Source: Burkholderiales bacterium (GTDB lineage Bacteria; Pseudomonadota; Gammaproteobacteria; Burkholderiales; Burkholderiaceae_C). From it: a stretch of DNA of 32,929 nucleotides. Below the pieces are notes generated by a model that had not been told where the DNA came from, made no database searches, and worked only from the letters and a program-made list of their open reading frames with translations. The DNA lies in NCBI GenBank assembly GCA_003963075.1, contig RXJV01000015.1, forward strand, positions 1 to 32,929, read 5' to 3'. The position numbers were made by a program, and so were the translations under genes. Shown here piece by piece: positions 15,575 to 23,935 of this stretch; position 1 is the first letter of the stretch; each line of letters begins with the position of its first letter.

Positions 15575-17053
15575 TCAGAACAGGTGGCCCTGCCCGGCGG
15601 GCGGCGCGGGTTTGGTCCGACGGCGCCGCGCTGACGTGGCCGGCAGGCCGGCCTTGCGCGAGCCATGGCGCTGCTGGATGGCCTGTGCTTCGCTGGCGGC
15701 GGCGGCCGTGCGGCGCAGCGGGAAGAGCAAAGCCCGCGCCCGCGCCAGTGCCTCGGTCTCGTCAACGATGGGCGCGGGGTAGGCCGGCGTGCCGAACTCG
15801 GGCAGCCACCGCCGGAGGTAGAGGCCTTCGGGGTCGTGGTCCAGGGCCTGCTTGGTCGGCGAGTAGATGCGCAGTGTGTTGATGCCGGTGGTGCCGGATT
15901 GCATCTGCATCTGGCTCCAGTGGATGCCGGGCTCGAAGTCGAGAAAGCAGCGGGCCAGGTGCAGTCCCGGTGCGCGCCAATGCAGGCCGAGGTGGTAGGC
16001 GGCAAAGCTGACGAGCATGGCCCGCATCCGGAAGTTGAGCCAGCCGGTGGCCAACAGTTGCCGCATGCAGGCATCGACCATCGGGTAGCCGGTGCGGCCC
16101 TCGCACCAGGCGGCGAGACGGTCTTCGTCCTGCGGGCTCAGCGGCCGGCCGTCGCCGGGGCGCAGTCCATCGTGGCTGCGCGCGAAGTTGCGGAACTCGA
16201 TGGCCGGCTCGTCCTCCAGCTTCTGCATGAAATGGCAGTGCCAGCGCAGTCGCCCGGCAAAGGCGCGCAGCGCCGATGCCATCTCGGGCCGGCCGCGGAT
16301 GGCCGCCTCGGTGGCCTGGTGGACGCAGCGTATCGACAGCGTGCCGTAGGCCAGATGCTCGCTGAGCCGGCTGCAGGAGGTCTCGGCGGTGAGCGGGCTG
16401 GACAGGCCGCTGCGATAGGCCTGGCCCCGGCCGCCGAGGAAGTCGGACAGCGTGGCCCAGGCGTCGGCCTCGGTGGCACCCCGCGCCGGCTGCCGCGGGG
16501 CGGGCAGGTCGAGTGCGGGCAGCGGGTCGGCCGCCAGGCCCGGCGGCGCGCGCCAGCCGGCCGGCATGCTCACCTCGGACGCATCCATGCGCCGCTCCCA
16601 GGCGGTGGCCCAGCCGTCGCGCGAGCCGAGGCGGCGCACGACACCGGTCTGCGGATACTCGGTCCAGGCGACGCCGGCGGCGCGGCACCAGCGCGCCACG
16701 GCCCGGTCCCGGTCATAGGTCCAGCCCGAGCCGGTTTCCTCGTGGCTGAGCAGATGGCTGAAGCGCGGCAGCCCGGCCAGCACTTCGACTGCCGAGCCGA
16801 TGCGCACCAGCAGCGGCAGGCCGCGTGCGGCCAGCTCCGCCTGCAGCGCCGTCAGGGCGGTCCGCACGAAGCGCCAGTGCTGCGGGTGGAACTCGGGCGA
16901 GGCTAGCCATTCGGGCTCGACCAGGTAGACCGCGAAGGCGCGCTCGAAGCGCGCCGCCTCGGCCAGCGGCGCATGGTCGCGCAAGCGCAGATCGCGCTTG
17001 AACCAGATCAGGGCCGTGGGCTCCGGCCGGCCGCCCGGCCGCCGCTCAGCCAT
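15575..17053 (-). CDS. DNA photolyase / cryptochrome family flavoprotein
   Basis: This 492-residue protein has an N-terminal antenna (photolyase) domain starting LIWFKRDLRLRDHAPL and a C-terminal helical FAD-binding domain (about 200-450). Diagnostic stretches are GRTGYPMVDACMRQL, TGWLNFRMRAMLVSF and DFEPGIHWSQMQMQSG. Photolyases use blue light and FADH- to split pyrimidine dimers; cryptochromes use the same fold for signalling. The segment after DFEPGIHW reads SQMQMQSGTTGIN, unlike the W-x-W stretch of E. coli PhrB, placing it in a separate bacterial/plant-like branch. CPD repair is therefore likely but not certain. The C-terminal tail (after about 450) is Arg/Ala-rich and looks disordered. 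Its ATG overlaps the end of the DUF2256 gene by 8 nt. Confidence 0.9.
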   Translation of the reverse strand: MAERRPGGRPEPTALIWFKRDLRLRDHAPLAEAARFERAFAVYLVEPEWLASPEFHPQHWRFVRTALTALQAELAARGLPLLVRIGSAVEVLAGLPRFSHLLSHEETGSGWTYDRDRAVARWCRAAGVAWTEYPQTGVVRRLGSRDGWATAWERRMDASEVSMPAGWRAPPGLAADPLPALDLPAPRQPARGATEADAWATLSDFLGGRGQAYRSGLSSPLTAETSCSRLSEHLAYGTLSIRCVHQATEAAIRGRPEMASALRAFAGRLRWHCHFMQKLEDEPAIEFRNFARSHDGLRPGDGRPLSPQDEDRLAAWCEGRTGYPMVDACMRQLLATGWLNFRMRAMLVSFAAYHLGLHWRAPGLHLARCFLDFEPGIHWSQMQMQSGTTGINTLRIYSPTKQALDHDPEGLYLRRWLPEFGTPAYPAPIVDETEALARARALLFPLRRTAAAASEAQAIQQRHGSRKAGLPATSARRRRTKPAPPAGQGHLF

Positions 17054-17210
17054 GGGTCGCCGGGCCCTGCCGCCGGCAGCGCTCGCTGCAATACCTCACC
17101 TCGTTCCAGGTCCTGGCCCAGGCCTTGCGCCAGCTCATCGGCCGGCCGCAGCTGCGGCAGGGCTTGCTCGGCAGCCGGGATTTGTTGCCTTTGAACGCTT
17201 CAGACCTCAT
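17046..17210 (-). CDS. DUF2256 small Cys4 zinc-ribbon-like protein
   Basis: This 54-residue basic protein has four cysteines in CRSCGRP (Cys18, Cys21) and RYCSERCRR (Cys41, Cys45), the spacing of a zinc knuckle/treble clef. WRKAWARTWNEVRYCSERCR is the DUF2256 signature. The start was set at the ATG encoding MRSEAFKGNK, since homologues begin near there; the frame stays open 17 codons further upstream. Its TGA lies inside the start of the photolyase gene (8-nt overlap), so the two should be co-translated. I recall DUF2256 genes often lying beside photolyase/cryptochrome genes. Its role is unknown; nucleic-acid binding is a guess from its charge and fold. Confidence 0.85.
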   Translation of the reverse strand: MRSEAFKGNKSRLPSKPCRSCGRPMSWRKAWARTWNEVRYCSERCRRQGPATHG

Positions 17211-17284
17211 GGCGCGCAAGCATAGGCAGGGCCCGGGCTGCACGTGGTGTGTTGCGCGCATGCCCTCGGCCCTCGCCAGGATTC

Positions 17285-17311
17285 TCGGCAGCGGGTGGGC
17301 CCGGCTGCCGA
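17285..17311. terminator. GC-rich hairpin downstream of indolepyruvate oxidoreductase gene
   Basis: TCGGCAGC (17285-17292) pairs perfectly with GCTGCCGA (17304-17311), with further possible GGG/CCC pairing in the loop. It lies 30 bp past the end of the minus-strand gene. No T-tract follows, so intrinsic termination is doubtful. Confidence 0.3.
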
Positions 17312-17341
17312 TGCAGGCCGAGGCGCTCCCGCGCTACGGCC

Positions 17342-20300
17342 TCACAGTTCCGCGACGCCCTTGACGCGCACGGGAACGGCCACCGGCTGAGGTGCGGTTT
17401 CCACCGCCCGGCCGTGGAAGCGCTCCAGCAGCGTTTGCCATTGCTGCTTTACGGCCACGACGTTGGCATGCTTCACATGGCCATAGCCGCGGATCTTCTC
17501 AGGCAGGCGCGCCAGCTCGACGGCGGTGGCCAGGTTGTCGGTGGTCAGTGAGGCCAGCAGCTCGTCGATGAGCTGCTCGTAGTCGGCGATCAACTGACGC
17601 TCCATGCGGCGCTCGGCGGTCTTGCCGAAGATGTCGAGCGCCGTGCCGCGCAGGCCCTTGAGCCGGGCCAGCCACTTGAAGGCGGTGAAGGTCCATGAGC
17701 CCATCTCGATCTTCTTCGCCCGGCCGTCCGGGCCGGGCTTGGCGAGCAGTGGCGGCGCGAGGTGGAAGCTCAGGTGCTTCCAGTTCTCGAACTGCGCTTT
17801 CAGCGCTGCCTCAAAGCGGCCGTCGGTGTAGAGCCGCGCCACCTCGTATTCGTCCTTGATGGCCAGCAGCTTGGCGTAATAGCGCGCCACGGCCTGGGTC
17901 AGGCGCTGGCCCTTGCCGAGCACGGTCTCGGCCGAGCGCACCCGGTCGACCAGCGCGCGGTAGCGCTGGGCGTAGGCGGCGTCCTGGTAGTCGGTCAGGA
18001 ACTGGACGCGGCGCTCGATCAGACCGTCGGGCCCGTCGAGCTGGTCGAAGTTGAAGAACTTCACGACGTTGACCTCACCAGCCAGGCGCTGGATGGCATC
18101 GGGCGCCGCGATGGCCAGGCGGCCGAGCGCGAAGGCGGTCTTGTTGGCCTCGACCGCCACGCCGTTGAGCTCGATCGCGCGCATCAGCGCCGCCTCGCTG
18201 ACCGGCACCAGGCCGCGCTGCCAGCAGGCGCCCAGCATGATGATGTTGCTGGGCAGGGTGTCGCCCATCAGACGCTGGGCGATGTCCTGGGCATCCACCG
18301 TGGCGAGCACGCCCTGCTCGCCGACAGCGAACTTCATCTTCTCCAGCAGCGACGGGGCCTGCAGCGAGGCGTCCGGGTTGCGGACGAAGCCGGCGGTGGG
18401 CAGCTCGTGGGTGTTGGCCAGGATGACCGTGCGGCCGGCCTTGACGGTGCCCAGCGCGTCGGGCGACGCGCCCACGACCATGTCGCAGGCCAGCAGCACA
18501 TCGGCCTGCTGGGTGTCGATGCGCACCTGGTTGAGCAGGTCCAGTGTCGGCGCCACGCGCACGAAGGACAGCACTGCACCGCCCTTTTGCGCAAAGCCCA
18601 TGAAGTCCAGCACCGAGGCCTGCTTGCCTTCGAGGTGGGCCGCCATCGAGACCAGGGCGCCCACCGTCACGACACCGGTGCCGCCGACGCCGGTGACGAG
18701 CATGTCGAACGGCCCGGTCCAGTGCCAGGGCGCTGGGGCGGCGATGGCGGCGATTTCACGCGCCAGGTCGTCGCCCGTGTAGCGGGCCCCGGCCTTCTTC
18801 CTGAGCACCGGGTCGTGCACCGAGACGAAGCTCGGGCAGAAGCCGTTCACGCAGCTGAAGTCCTTGTTGCAGCTGCTCTGCTCGATGGCGCGCTTGCGGC
18901 CCCAGTCGGTCTCGACGGGCACGACCGACAGGCAGTTACTCGCCACGCCGCAGTCGCCGCAGCCCTCGCAGACCGCCTCGTTGATGAAGATGCGCTTCGG
19001 GGGATCCGGAAATTCCTTCTTCTTGCGGCGGCGGCGCTTCTCGGCGGCGCAAGTCTGGTCGTAGATCAGCACCGTCACGCCCTCGATCTCGCGCAGTTCG
19101 CGCTGCACCGCGTCCAGCTCGCGGCGGTCGTGGAAGCTGGTGCCGGGTGGGAAGAGGCCGTGGTGGTCGTCGTACTTGGCGATGTCGTCGGACACCACCA
19201 CCAGGCGCTTGACGCCCTCGGCCTCCACCTGGCGGGCGATCTGCGGCACGCTGGTCGTGCCGTCCACCGGCTGACCGCCGGTCATCGCGACGGCGTCGTT
19301 GTAGAGGATCTTGTAGGTGATGTTGGCCCGGGCCGCGATGGCCTGGCGGATGGCGAGATACCCGGAGTGGTAGTAGGTGCCGTCGCCCAGGTTCTGGAAG
19401 ACGTGCTTTTCCTTCGTGAAGCGGCTGTGCGCGGCCCAGTCGACACCTTCGGCGCCCATCTGGATCAGGCCCGAGGTGCCGCGCTCCATCCAGCTCGCCA
19501 TGAAGTGGCAGCCGATGCCGGCCAGCGCCCGCGAGCCTTCGGGCAGCTTGGTGGAGGTGTTGTGCGGGCAGCCCGAGCAGAAGTAGGGCTGGCGGCGCAC
19601 GCCGTCGGCCGCGTTGGAGAGCAGGCAGGGCGTCAGGAAGTCGACGACGAGATGGCGGCGGTCCAGCGCGGGGTTGAGCCGGGCGAGCCAGTCGGCCACC
19701 GTGCCCATGATGCGGCTGGGGCGCAGCTCGCCGAGGGCCGACAGCACCGGGGCGCCGTGCTCGTCCGTCTTGCCCACCACGCGCGGGCGCTGGAAGTCGG
19801 GCAGGTGGTAGAGCAGCTCCTTGATCTGGCGCTCCACCACCGGGCCCTTCTCCTCGATGACGAGCACGTCGGTCAGGTTGGAGCAGAACTCGACGATGCG
19901 GGTCGGCTCCAGCGGGAAGACGAGGCCCACCTTGTAGACGCGCACGCCCGCGGCGGCCAGCGCATTCGGGTCCAGGTCTAGCCGGCGCAGCACCTCCATG
20001 AAGTCGTAATGCGCCTTGCCGACCGTGACGATGCCCAGCGTGGCCGCAGGGCTCACGACGATGTGCTTGTCGATGCTGTTGACCTTGGCAAAGGCCCGCA
20101 CCGCATCGAGCTTGTGCGCCAGGCGCGACTCCAGGTCCAGCGAAGGCAGGTCGACCGCGCGTATGTGCAGGTTCGTCGGTGCGACGTGATCGACGGGCTG
20201 CGTGAAGTCCAGCGGCACGGCGTCGAGGTCCACCGTCATGCCGCTCTCGACCACCTCGGAGATCGCCTTGAAGCCGACCCAGGCGCCGCTGAAGCGGCTC

Positions 20301-20881
20301 AGCGCCCAGCCGTAGAGGCCGAACTCCAGGTACTCGGCCACGTTGGCCGGATGGACGAGGGGCATGCTCCAGGCCTGCAGGGCCTGGTCGCTCTGGTGGG
20401 GCGTGCTGCTGGACACGCAGCCGTGGTCGTCGCCGCACACCACCAGCACGCCGCCCTGGGTGCTGGTGCCGTAGACGTTGCCGTGCTTGAGCGCATCGCC
20501 GGAGCGGTCCACGCCCGGGCCCTTGCCGTACCACATCGCGAACACGCCATCGACGGTGCGCTGCGGGTCCAGTGCCACGCGCTGAACGCCCAGGCAGGCG
20601 GTGGCGGCCAGGTCTTCGTTGATCGCCGGTAGGAACTCGATGTGGGCCGCATCGAGGAACTTACTGGCCTTCCACAGCTGCTGGTCGACCATGCCCAGCG
20701 GCGAGCCGCGGTAGCCGCTGACGAAGCCGGCGGTGTTCAAGCCCGCGCGCTCGTCCTGCCTCTTCTGCGCCAGCAGCAGCCGCACCAGGGCCTGGGTGCC
20801 GGTCAGGAAGACGGCCCCGGTGTCGGCGGCGAGGTTGTCGCTGAGCTGGTAGGGGCGCAGGGCGGGCGTGGCGTCTGACAT
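17342..20881 (-). CDS. Indolepyruvate ferredoxin oxidoreductase, fused alpha/beta (IorAB-type)
   Basis: This 1179-residue protein oxidatively decarboxylates indolepyruvate and other aryl or branched 2-oxoacids to acyl-CoA, with ferredoxin as acceptor. In order, it has a pyrimidine-binding/TPP domain, a Cys motif CSGCPHN near residue 432, a TPP motif NLGDGTYYHSG near 495, a short basic stretch, an Fe-S cysteine cluster (CEGCGDCG..C, then CNKDFSCVNGFC) near 635-680, and the gamma-type domain starting VTGVGGTGVVTVG near 725. This one-chain layout is usual in aerobic Proteobacteria. ATG 20881 was chosen because AGGAG lies about 7 nt upstream; an ATG 21 nt earlier lacks this. It is divergent from an Lrp/AsnC regulator, which probably controls it. 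Confidence 0.93.
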   Translation of the reverse strand: MSDATPALRPYQLSDNLAADTGAVFLTGTQALVRLLLAQKRQDERAGLNTAGFVSGYRGSPLGMVDQQLWKASKFLDAAHIEFLPAINEDLAATACLGVQRVALDPQRTVDGVFAMWYGKGPGVDRSGDALKHGNVYGTSTQGGVLVVCGDDHGCVSSSTPHQSDQALQAWSMPLVHPANVAEYLEFGLYGWALSRFSGAWVGFKAISEVVESGMTVDLDAVPLDFTQPVDHVAPTNLHIRAVDLPSLDLESRLAHKLDAVRAFAKVNSIDKHIVVSPAATLGIVTVGKAHYDFMEVLRRLDLDPNALAAAGVRVYKVGLVFPLEPTRIVEFCSNLTDVLVIEEKGPVVERQIKELLYHLPDFQRPRVVGKTDEHGAPVLSALGELRPSRIMGTVADWLARLNPALDRRHLVVDFLTPCLLSNAADGVRRQPYFCSGCPHNTSTKLPEGSRALAGIGCHFMASWMERGTSGLIQMGAEGVDWAAHSRFTKEKHVFQNLGDGTYYHSGYLAIRQAIAARANITYKILYNDAVAMTGGQPVDGTTSVPQIARQVEAEGVKRLVVVSDDIAKYDDHHGLFPPGTSFHDRRELDAVQRELREIEGVTVLIYDQTCAAEKRRRRKKKEFPDPPKRIFINEAVCEGCGDCGVASNCLSVVPVETDWGRKRAIEQSSCNKDFSCVNGFCPSFVSVHDPVLRKKAGARYTGDDLAREIAAIAAPAPWHWTGPFDMLVTGVGGTGVVTVGALVSMAAHLEGKQASVLDFMGFAQKGGAVLSFVRVAPTLDLLNQVRIDTQQADVLLACDMVVGASPDALGTVKAGRTVILANTHELPTAGFVRNPDASLQAPSLLEKMKFAVGEQGVLATVDAQDIAQRLMGDTLPSNIIMLGACWQRGLVPVSEAALMRAIELNGVAVEANKTAFALGRLAIAAPDAIQRLAGEVNVVKFFNFDQLDGPDGLIERRVQFLTDYQDAAYAQRYRALVDRVRSAETVLGKGQRLTQAVARYYAKLLAIKDEYEVARLYTDGRFEAALKAQFENWKHLSFHLAPPLLAKPGPDGRAKKIEMGSWTFTAFKWLARLKGLRGTALDIFGKTAERRMERQLIADYEQLIDELLASLTTDNLATAVELARLPEKIRGYGHVKHANVVAVKQQWQTLLERFHGRAVETAPQPVAVPVRVKGVAEL

Positions 20882-20904
20882 GGAGGCTCCTGAAGGGCGC
20901 AAAA

Positions 20905-20929
20905 TTCTTCCCCCGGTTGGCCGGAAGAA
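20905..20929. promoter_or_regulatory. Inverted repeat in the divergent region, candidate Lrp operator
   Basis: TTCTTCC (20905-20911) and GGAAGAA (20923-20929) form an inverted repeat with 11-bp spacing between the divergent oxidoreductase (-) and regulator (+) genes. A third half-site-like ATTCTTCTCC occurs near 20968-20977. Lrp-type proteins often bind several such sites. Inferred from position and symmetry. Confidence 0.45.
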
Positions 20930-20991
20930 CTTGCCTCAATGCCGGTCACAGGCCGGCTGAATGAGATGATTCTTCTCCAAAGGCATCAAAC

Positions 20992-21462
20992 ATGGAAACA
21001 AACGAACTCGACCGGGCCAGTCGCGAGATCCTGGAGGCCTTGCAGCTGGACGCACGGCTGTCCACGCAGGCGCTGGCCGACAAGGTGGGGCTGTCGGCCA
21101 CGCCGGTGTGGCGGCGCGTCAAGGAACTGGAGGACCGCGGCGTCATCCGCGGCCAGGTCGCCCTGGTGGACCGCGAAAAGATCGGCCTGTCCATCCTGGT
21201 GCTGGCCCATGTGAGCCTGGTACGGCACAGCGAGGGCGCGGTCGAGCAGTTCGAGCAACTCACCGCGACGCGCCGCGAGATCATCGAATGCCATGCGATC
21301 ACCGGCGAGGCCGACTACGTGATCAAGGTCGTCGCCGCCGACATGAAGGCCTACGACCTGTTCCTGCAGCAGCACATCTTCAAGCTGCCGGGTGTCGCCA
21401 GCGTGCGCAGCAACGTGGTGCTGCGCGAGGTCAAGTACGAGACGGCGCTGCCGGTCGGCTGA
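20992..21462 (+). CDS. Lrp/AsnC-family transcriptional regulator
   Basis: This 156-residue protein has a winged HTH at residues 5-65 (LDRASREILEALQLDARLS, then LADKVGLSATPVWRRVKELE) and a C-terminal RAM domain (EIIECHAITGEADYVIKVVAAD). It is divergent from the indolepyruvate oxidoreductase across 110 bp containing an inverted repeat, so it is probably that gene's regulator, responding to an amino acid such as an aromatic one. It is distinct from the Lrp-type protein at 10372 and has a longer C-terminus. It ends 15 bp before a convergent gene. Confidence 0.92.
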   Translation: METNELDRASREILEALQLDARLSTQALADKVGLSATPVWRRVKELEDRGVIRGQVALVDREKIGLSILVLAHVSLVRHSEGAVEQFEQLTATRREIIECHAITGEADYVIKVVAADMKAYDLFLQQHIFKLPGVASVRSNVVLREVKYETALPVG

Positions 21463-21477
21463 AGCGCAACGGGCGCC

Positions 21478-22419
21478 TCAGCGGCCGAGCCGCTCGAAGG
21501 CCTGCGCGGTGCGCTCGCGGCCCAGCTCGATCAGCTCTTCGGCGCGCCAGAACTCGAAGAAGCCGCAGGCATTGCCGGGGATGTCGATCTGCACATCCGG
21601 CGCATAGGCCGAGAGCCTGAGCTTGGAGATGGTGTCCTGCATGGCCTGCATGGACACGAAGGCCACGTCCAGCAGGCCGGGCTCGGCAGGCCGCGGCGGC
21701 TGCGGCCGGGGCGGGCCGCCGCGCGGGCGTTGCAGGCTGTCGATGAAGCGGCCGATGCGCTGCTTGTAGCGGTTGCTGCCCGGCAGGGCTTCACTGGTCG
21801 CGGCGGTCGGCTGGGGCTGCGCCGGTCCGCTGAGGTCGACGATGACGGTGAGGTCGTTGCCGGCCTCCAGCGTCGGGCCGATCGGCACCGGGTTCACCAG
21901 GGCGCCGTCCAGCAGGGTGCGGCGCCCGTGCCTGAAGGGCGTGAACACCAGCGGCGTCGCGATGGAGGCGCGGATGGCGTCGAACATCTGGCCCTCACGC
22001 AGCCACACCTCCTCGCGCGAGTGCATGTCCGTGGCGACGGCGGTGTAGGCGATCGGCAGGTCTTCGATCGCGCAGTCGCCGATCAACTCGCGCAGCACGC
22101 TGATGATGCGTTCGCCCTTGAACAGGCCGGGACGGCCGAAGGTGGGGTCCAGCAGGCGCAGCACATGCATGCGCTCCAGCGCGAGCACCCATTCCGCGTA
22201 GACCTCCAGCTTGCGGGCCGCGTAGATGCCACCCACCAGCGCGCCGATGGAGGCGCCGGAGATGGCCCGGATCTGGTAGCCGTTCTCGGTCAGCCACTGG
22301 ATCACGCCGATATGTGCCAGCCCGCGTGCGCCGCCGCTGCCCAGCACCAGAGACACGGTGATGGGAGCGGCGGCTGTGGGCGTGGGGCGGTCGGCGCAGG
22401 CGGAGGGGTTGTCGTTCAC
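21478..22419 (-). CDS. Patatin-like phospholipase / serine hydrolase
   Basis: This protein of about 313 residues has the full patatin motif set: oxyanion loop GSGGARGLAHIG (27-38), nucleophile GASIG with Ser57, and catalytic Asp171 in DGALVNP. Bacterial members of this size (RssA-like) are predicted lipid acyl hydrolases acting at the inner membrane; the substrate is unknown. The C-terminal third has a Pro/Arg-rich linker (RPRGGPPRPQPPRP) before a last helical part. The GTG at 22419 (VNDNPSACAD) is preferred because AGGG lies about 10 nt upstream and the extra upstream residues look like intergenic translation; the frame stays open to an ATG at 22503. Confidence 0.88.
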   Translation of the reverse strand: MNDNPSACADRPTPTAAAPITVSLVLGSGGARGLAHIGVIQWLTENGYQIRAISGASIGALVGGIYAARKLEVYAEWVLALERMHVLRLLDPTFGRPGLFKGERIISVLRELIGDCAIEDLPIAYTAVATDMHSREEVWLREGQMFDAIRASIATPLVFTPFRHGRRTLLDGALVNPVPIGPTLEAGNDLTVIVDLSGPAQPQPTAATSEALPGSNRYKQRIGRFIDSLQRPRGGPPRPQPPRPAEPGLLDVAFVSMQAMQDTISKLRLSAYAPDVQIDIPGNACGFFEFWRAEELIELGRERTAQAFERLGR

Positions 22420-22585
22420 GGCGCAATATTCCCTGGTCCCTATGACAGCAGCGTCAGCGACAGTGCGCAGCGCCCGCCGGCCGGGCCTGCGCGGCGCAGA
22501 CATCGGGCGGGATTCGCAGCTTTCAAGGGGCGGCCGGCGCGACGGGCGCAGCGCCGGTGTCGTCAGCCGTGCCGCATCGGCGAAC

Positions 22586-23935
22586 TCACAGCTTGCCGTA
22601 GCTGTGCAGGCCGGACAGGAACATGTTGACTCCGAGGAAGGCGAAGGTCGTCACCAACAGGCCCACCAGCGCCCACCAGGCCGAGGCCATGCCGCGCAGG
22701 CCCTTCATCAGCCGCATATGCAGCCAGGCGGCGTAGTTGAGCCAGACGATCAACGCCCAGGTTTCCTTCGGGTCCCAGCTCCAGTAGCCGCCCCAGGCCT
22801 CGGCGGCCCAGAAGGCGCCTAGGATGGTCGCGATGGTGAAGAACGCGAAGCCCAGCGCGATGGCCTTGTACATCAGGTCGTCAAGCTGGGGCAGGTCGGG
22901 CAGGCGGGCGATCAGGTGGCGGCGCAGCGCGATGCACAGGCCGAGGAAGACCATCACACCGGCGATCTTGGCTGCCCAGCTGTCCAGGCCCTCGGCGGTC
23001 TGCGCGCTGATGCCACCCAGCAGCCGCACCGCCAGGATCAGCGCGACGATGCCGCCCGGCACGCCGATCAGGCCGATCAGCAGCGCGCGCAGCGTGGCCG
23101 ACTTCAGCAGATAGGCAAAGGCCACCATCGCCGCCAGGGAGAAGCAGCCATAGCCGACGAAATTGGCCGGCACATGGATCTTCATCCACCAGCTCTGCAG
23201 CGCCGGCAGCAGCGGCTGGATCTCCTGGGCGTCGCGCGCCAGCGTGTACCAGAGCAGGAAGCTCACCGCGCCGCTGACCACCAGCATCACGTAGGCGCCG
23301 AGCGAGCGCGTCGCAAAGCGCTGCTCGTAGTAGAGGTGGAAGAGCGTGGTCATCCAGCTGAACAGCACAAAGACCTCGTAGAGGTTGCTGACCGGGATGT
23401 GGCCGATGTCGGGGCCGATCTGGTGGCTCTCGTACCAGCGCACGAAGGTGCCGATCAGGGCCATCAGCACGCCGCCCCAGGCGAGCTTGGAGCCTGCCAC
23501 CTCGGCCACGCTGTTGCGCCCGGCACCGGTGAAGAAGCCGCCCCAATAGAACAGGGTGCTCATGTAGAACAGCAGGCTCATCCACAGGATGGCGCTCTGG
23601 CTGGACAGCAGATACTTGAGCCAGAACACCTGCTCGCCGGCGGCGAGGTCGGCGCCGAAACCGTCGGTGTGCTGCGAGTACAGGCCGATGGCCAGCAAGG
23701 TGGCCGCGCCGGCCGTCGCGCAGAGCAGCCGCAGCGGCTTCCAGAACCAGCCCAGCGCGATCAGGGCCGGCAGGGTGCACAGCAGGATGCCCTGTTCGTA
23801 GACATTCATGCTGGCCTGGTAGCGCTGGAAGGCATAGCCGCCGCCCAGCAGCACGAGGGCGGCGAAGACCCAGTCCAGCGTGTCGCGCCGCTGCAGGGCG
23901 TGGCGGCGCGGCAGGTCGAAGGTGGTGGTGTTCAT
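22586..23935 (-). CDS. ccsA: Cytochrome c biogenesis protein CcsA (haem handling, system II)
   Basis: This 449-residue polytopic membrane protein has multiple hydrophobic helices and the tryptophan-rich haem-binding signature WGGYWSWDPKETWALIVWL near residue 380. Conserved His residues include those in KIHVPANFVGYG and AAWLHMRL. It works with ResB as the CcsBA synthase, which exports haem and attaches it to CXXCH motifs of apocytochromes in the periplasm. Its ATG overlaps the resB stop (ATGA), so the two are coupled. The cytochrome c4 gene upstream is an obvious client. In some organisms the two parts are one fused chain; here they are separate. Confidence 0.95.
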   Translation of the reverse strand: MNTTTFDLPRRHALQRRDTLDWVFAALVLLGGGYAFQRYQASMNVYEQGILLCTLPALIALGWFWKPLRLLCATAGAATLLAIGLYSQHTDGFGADLAAGEQVFWLKYLLSSQSAILWMSLLFYMSTLFYWGGFFTGAGRNSVAEVAGSKLAWGGVLMALIGTFVRWYESHQIGPDIGHIPVSNLYEVFVLFSWMTTLFHLYYEQRFATRSLGAYVMLVVSGAVSFLLWYTLARDAQEIQPLLPALQSWWMKIHVPANFVGYGCFSLAAMVAFAYLLKSATLRALLIGLIGVPGGIVALILAVRLLGGISAQTAEGLDSWAAKIAGVMVFLGLCIALRRHLIARLPDLPQLDDLMYKAIALGFAFFTIATILGAFWAAEAWGGYWSWDPKETWALIVWLNYAAWLHMRLMKGLRGMASAWWALVGLLVTTFAFLGVNMFLSGLHSYGKL

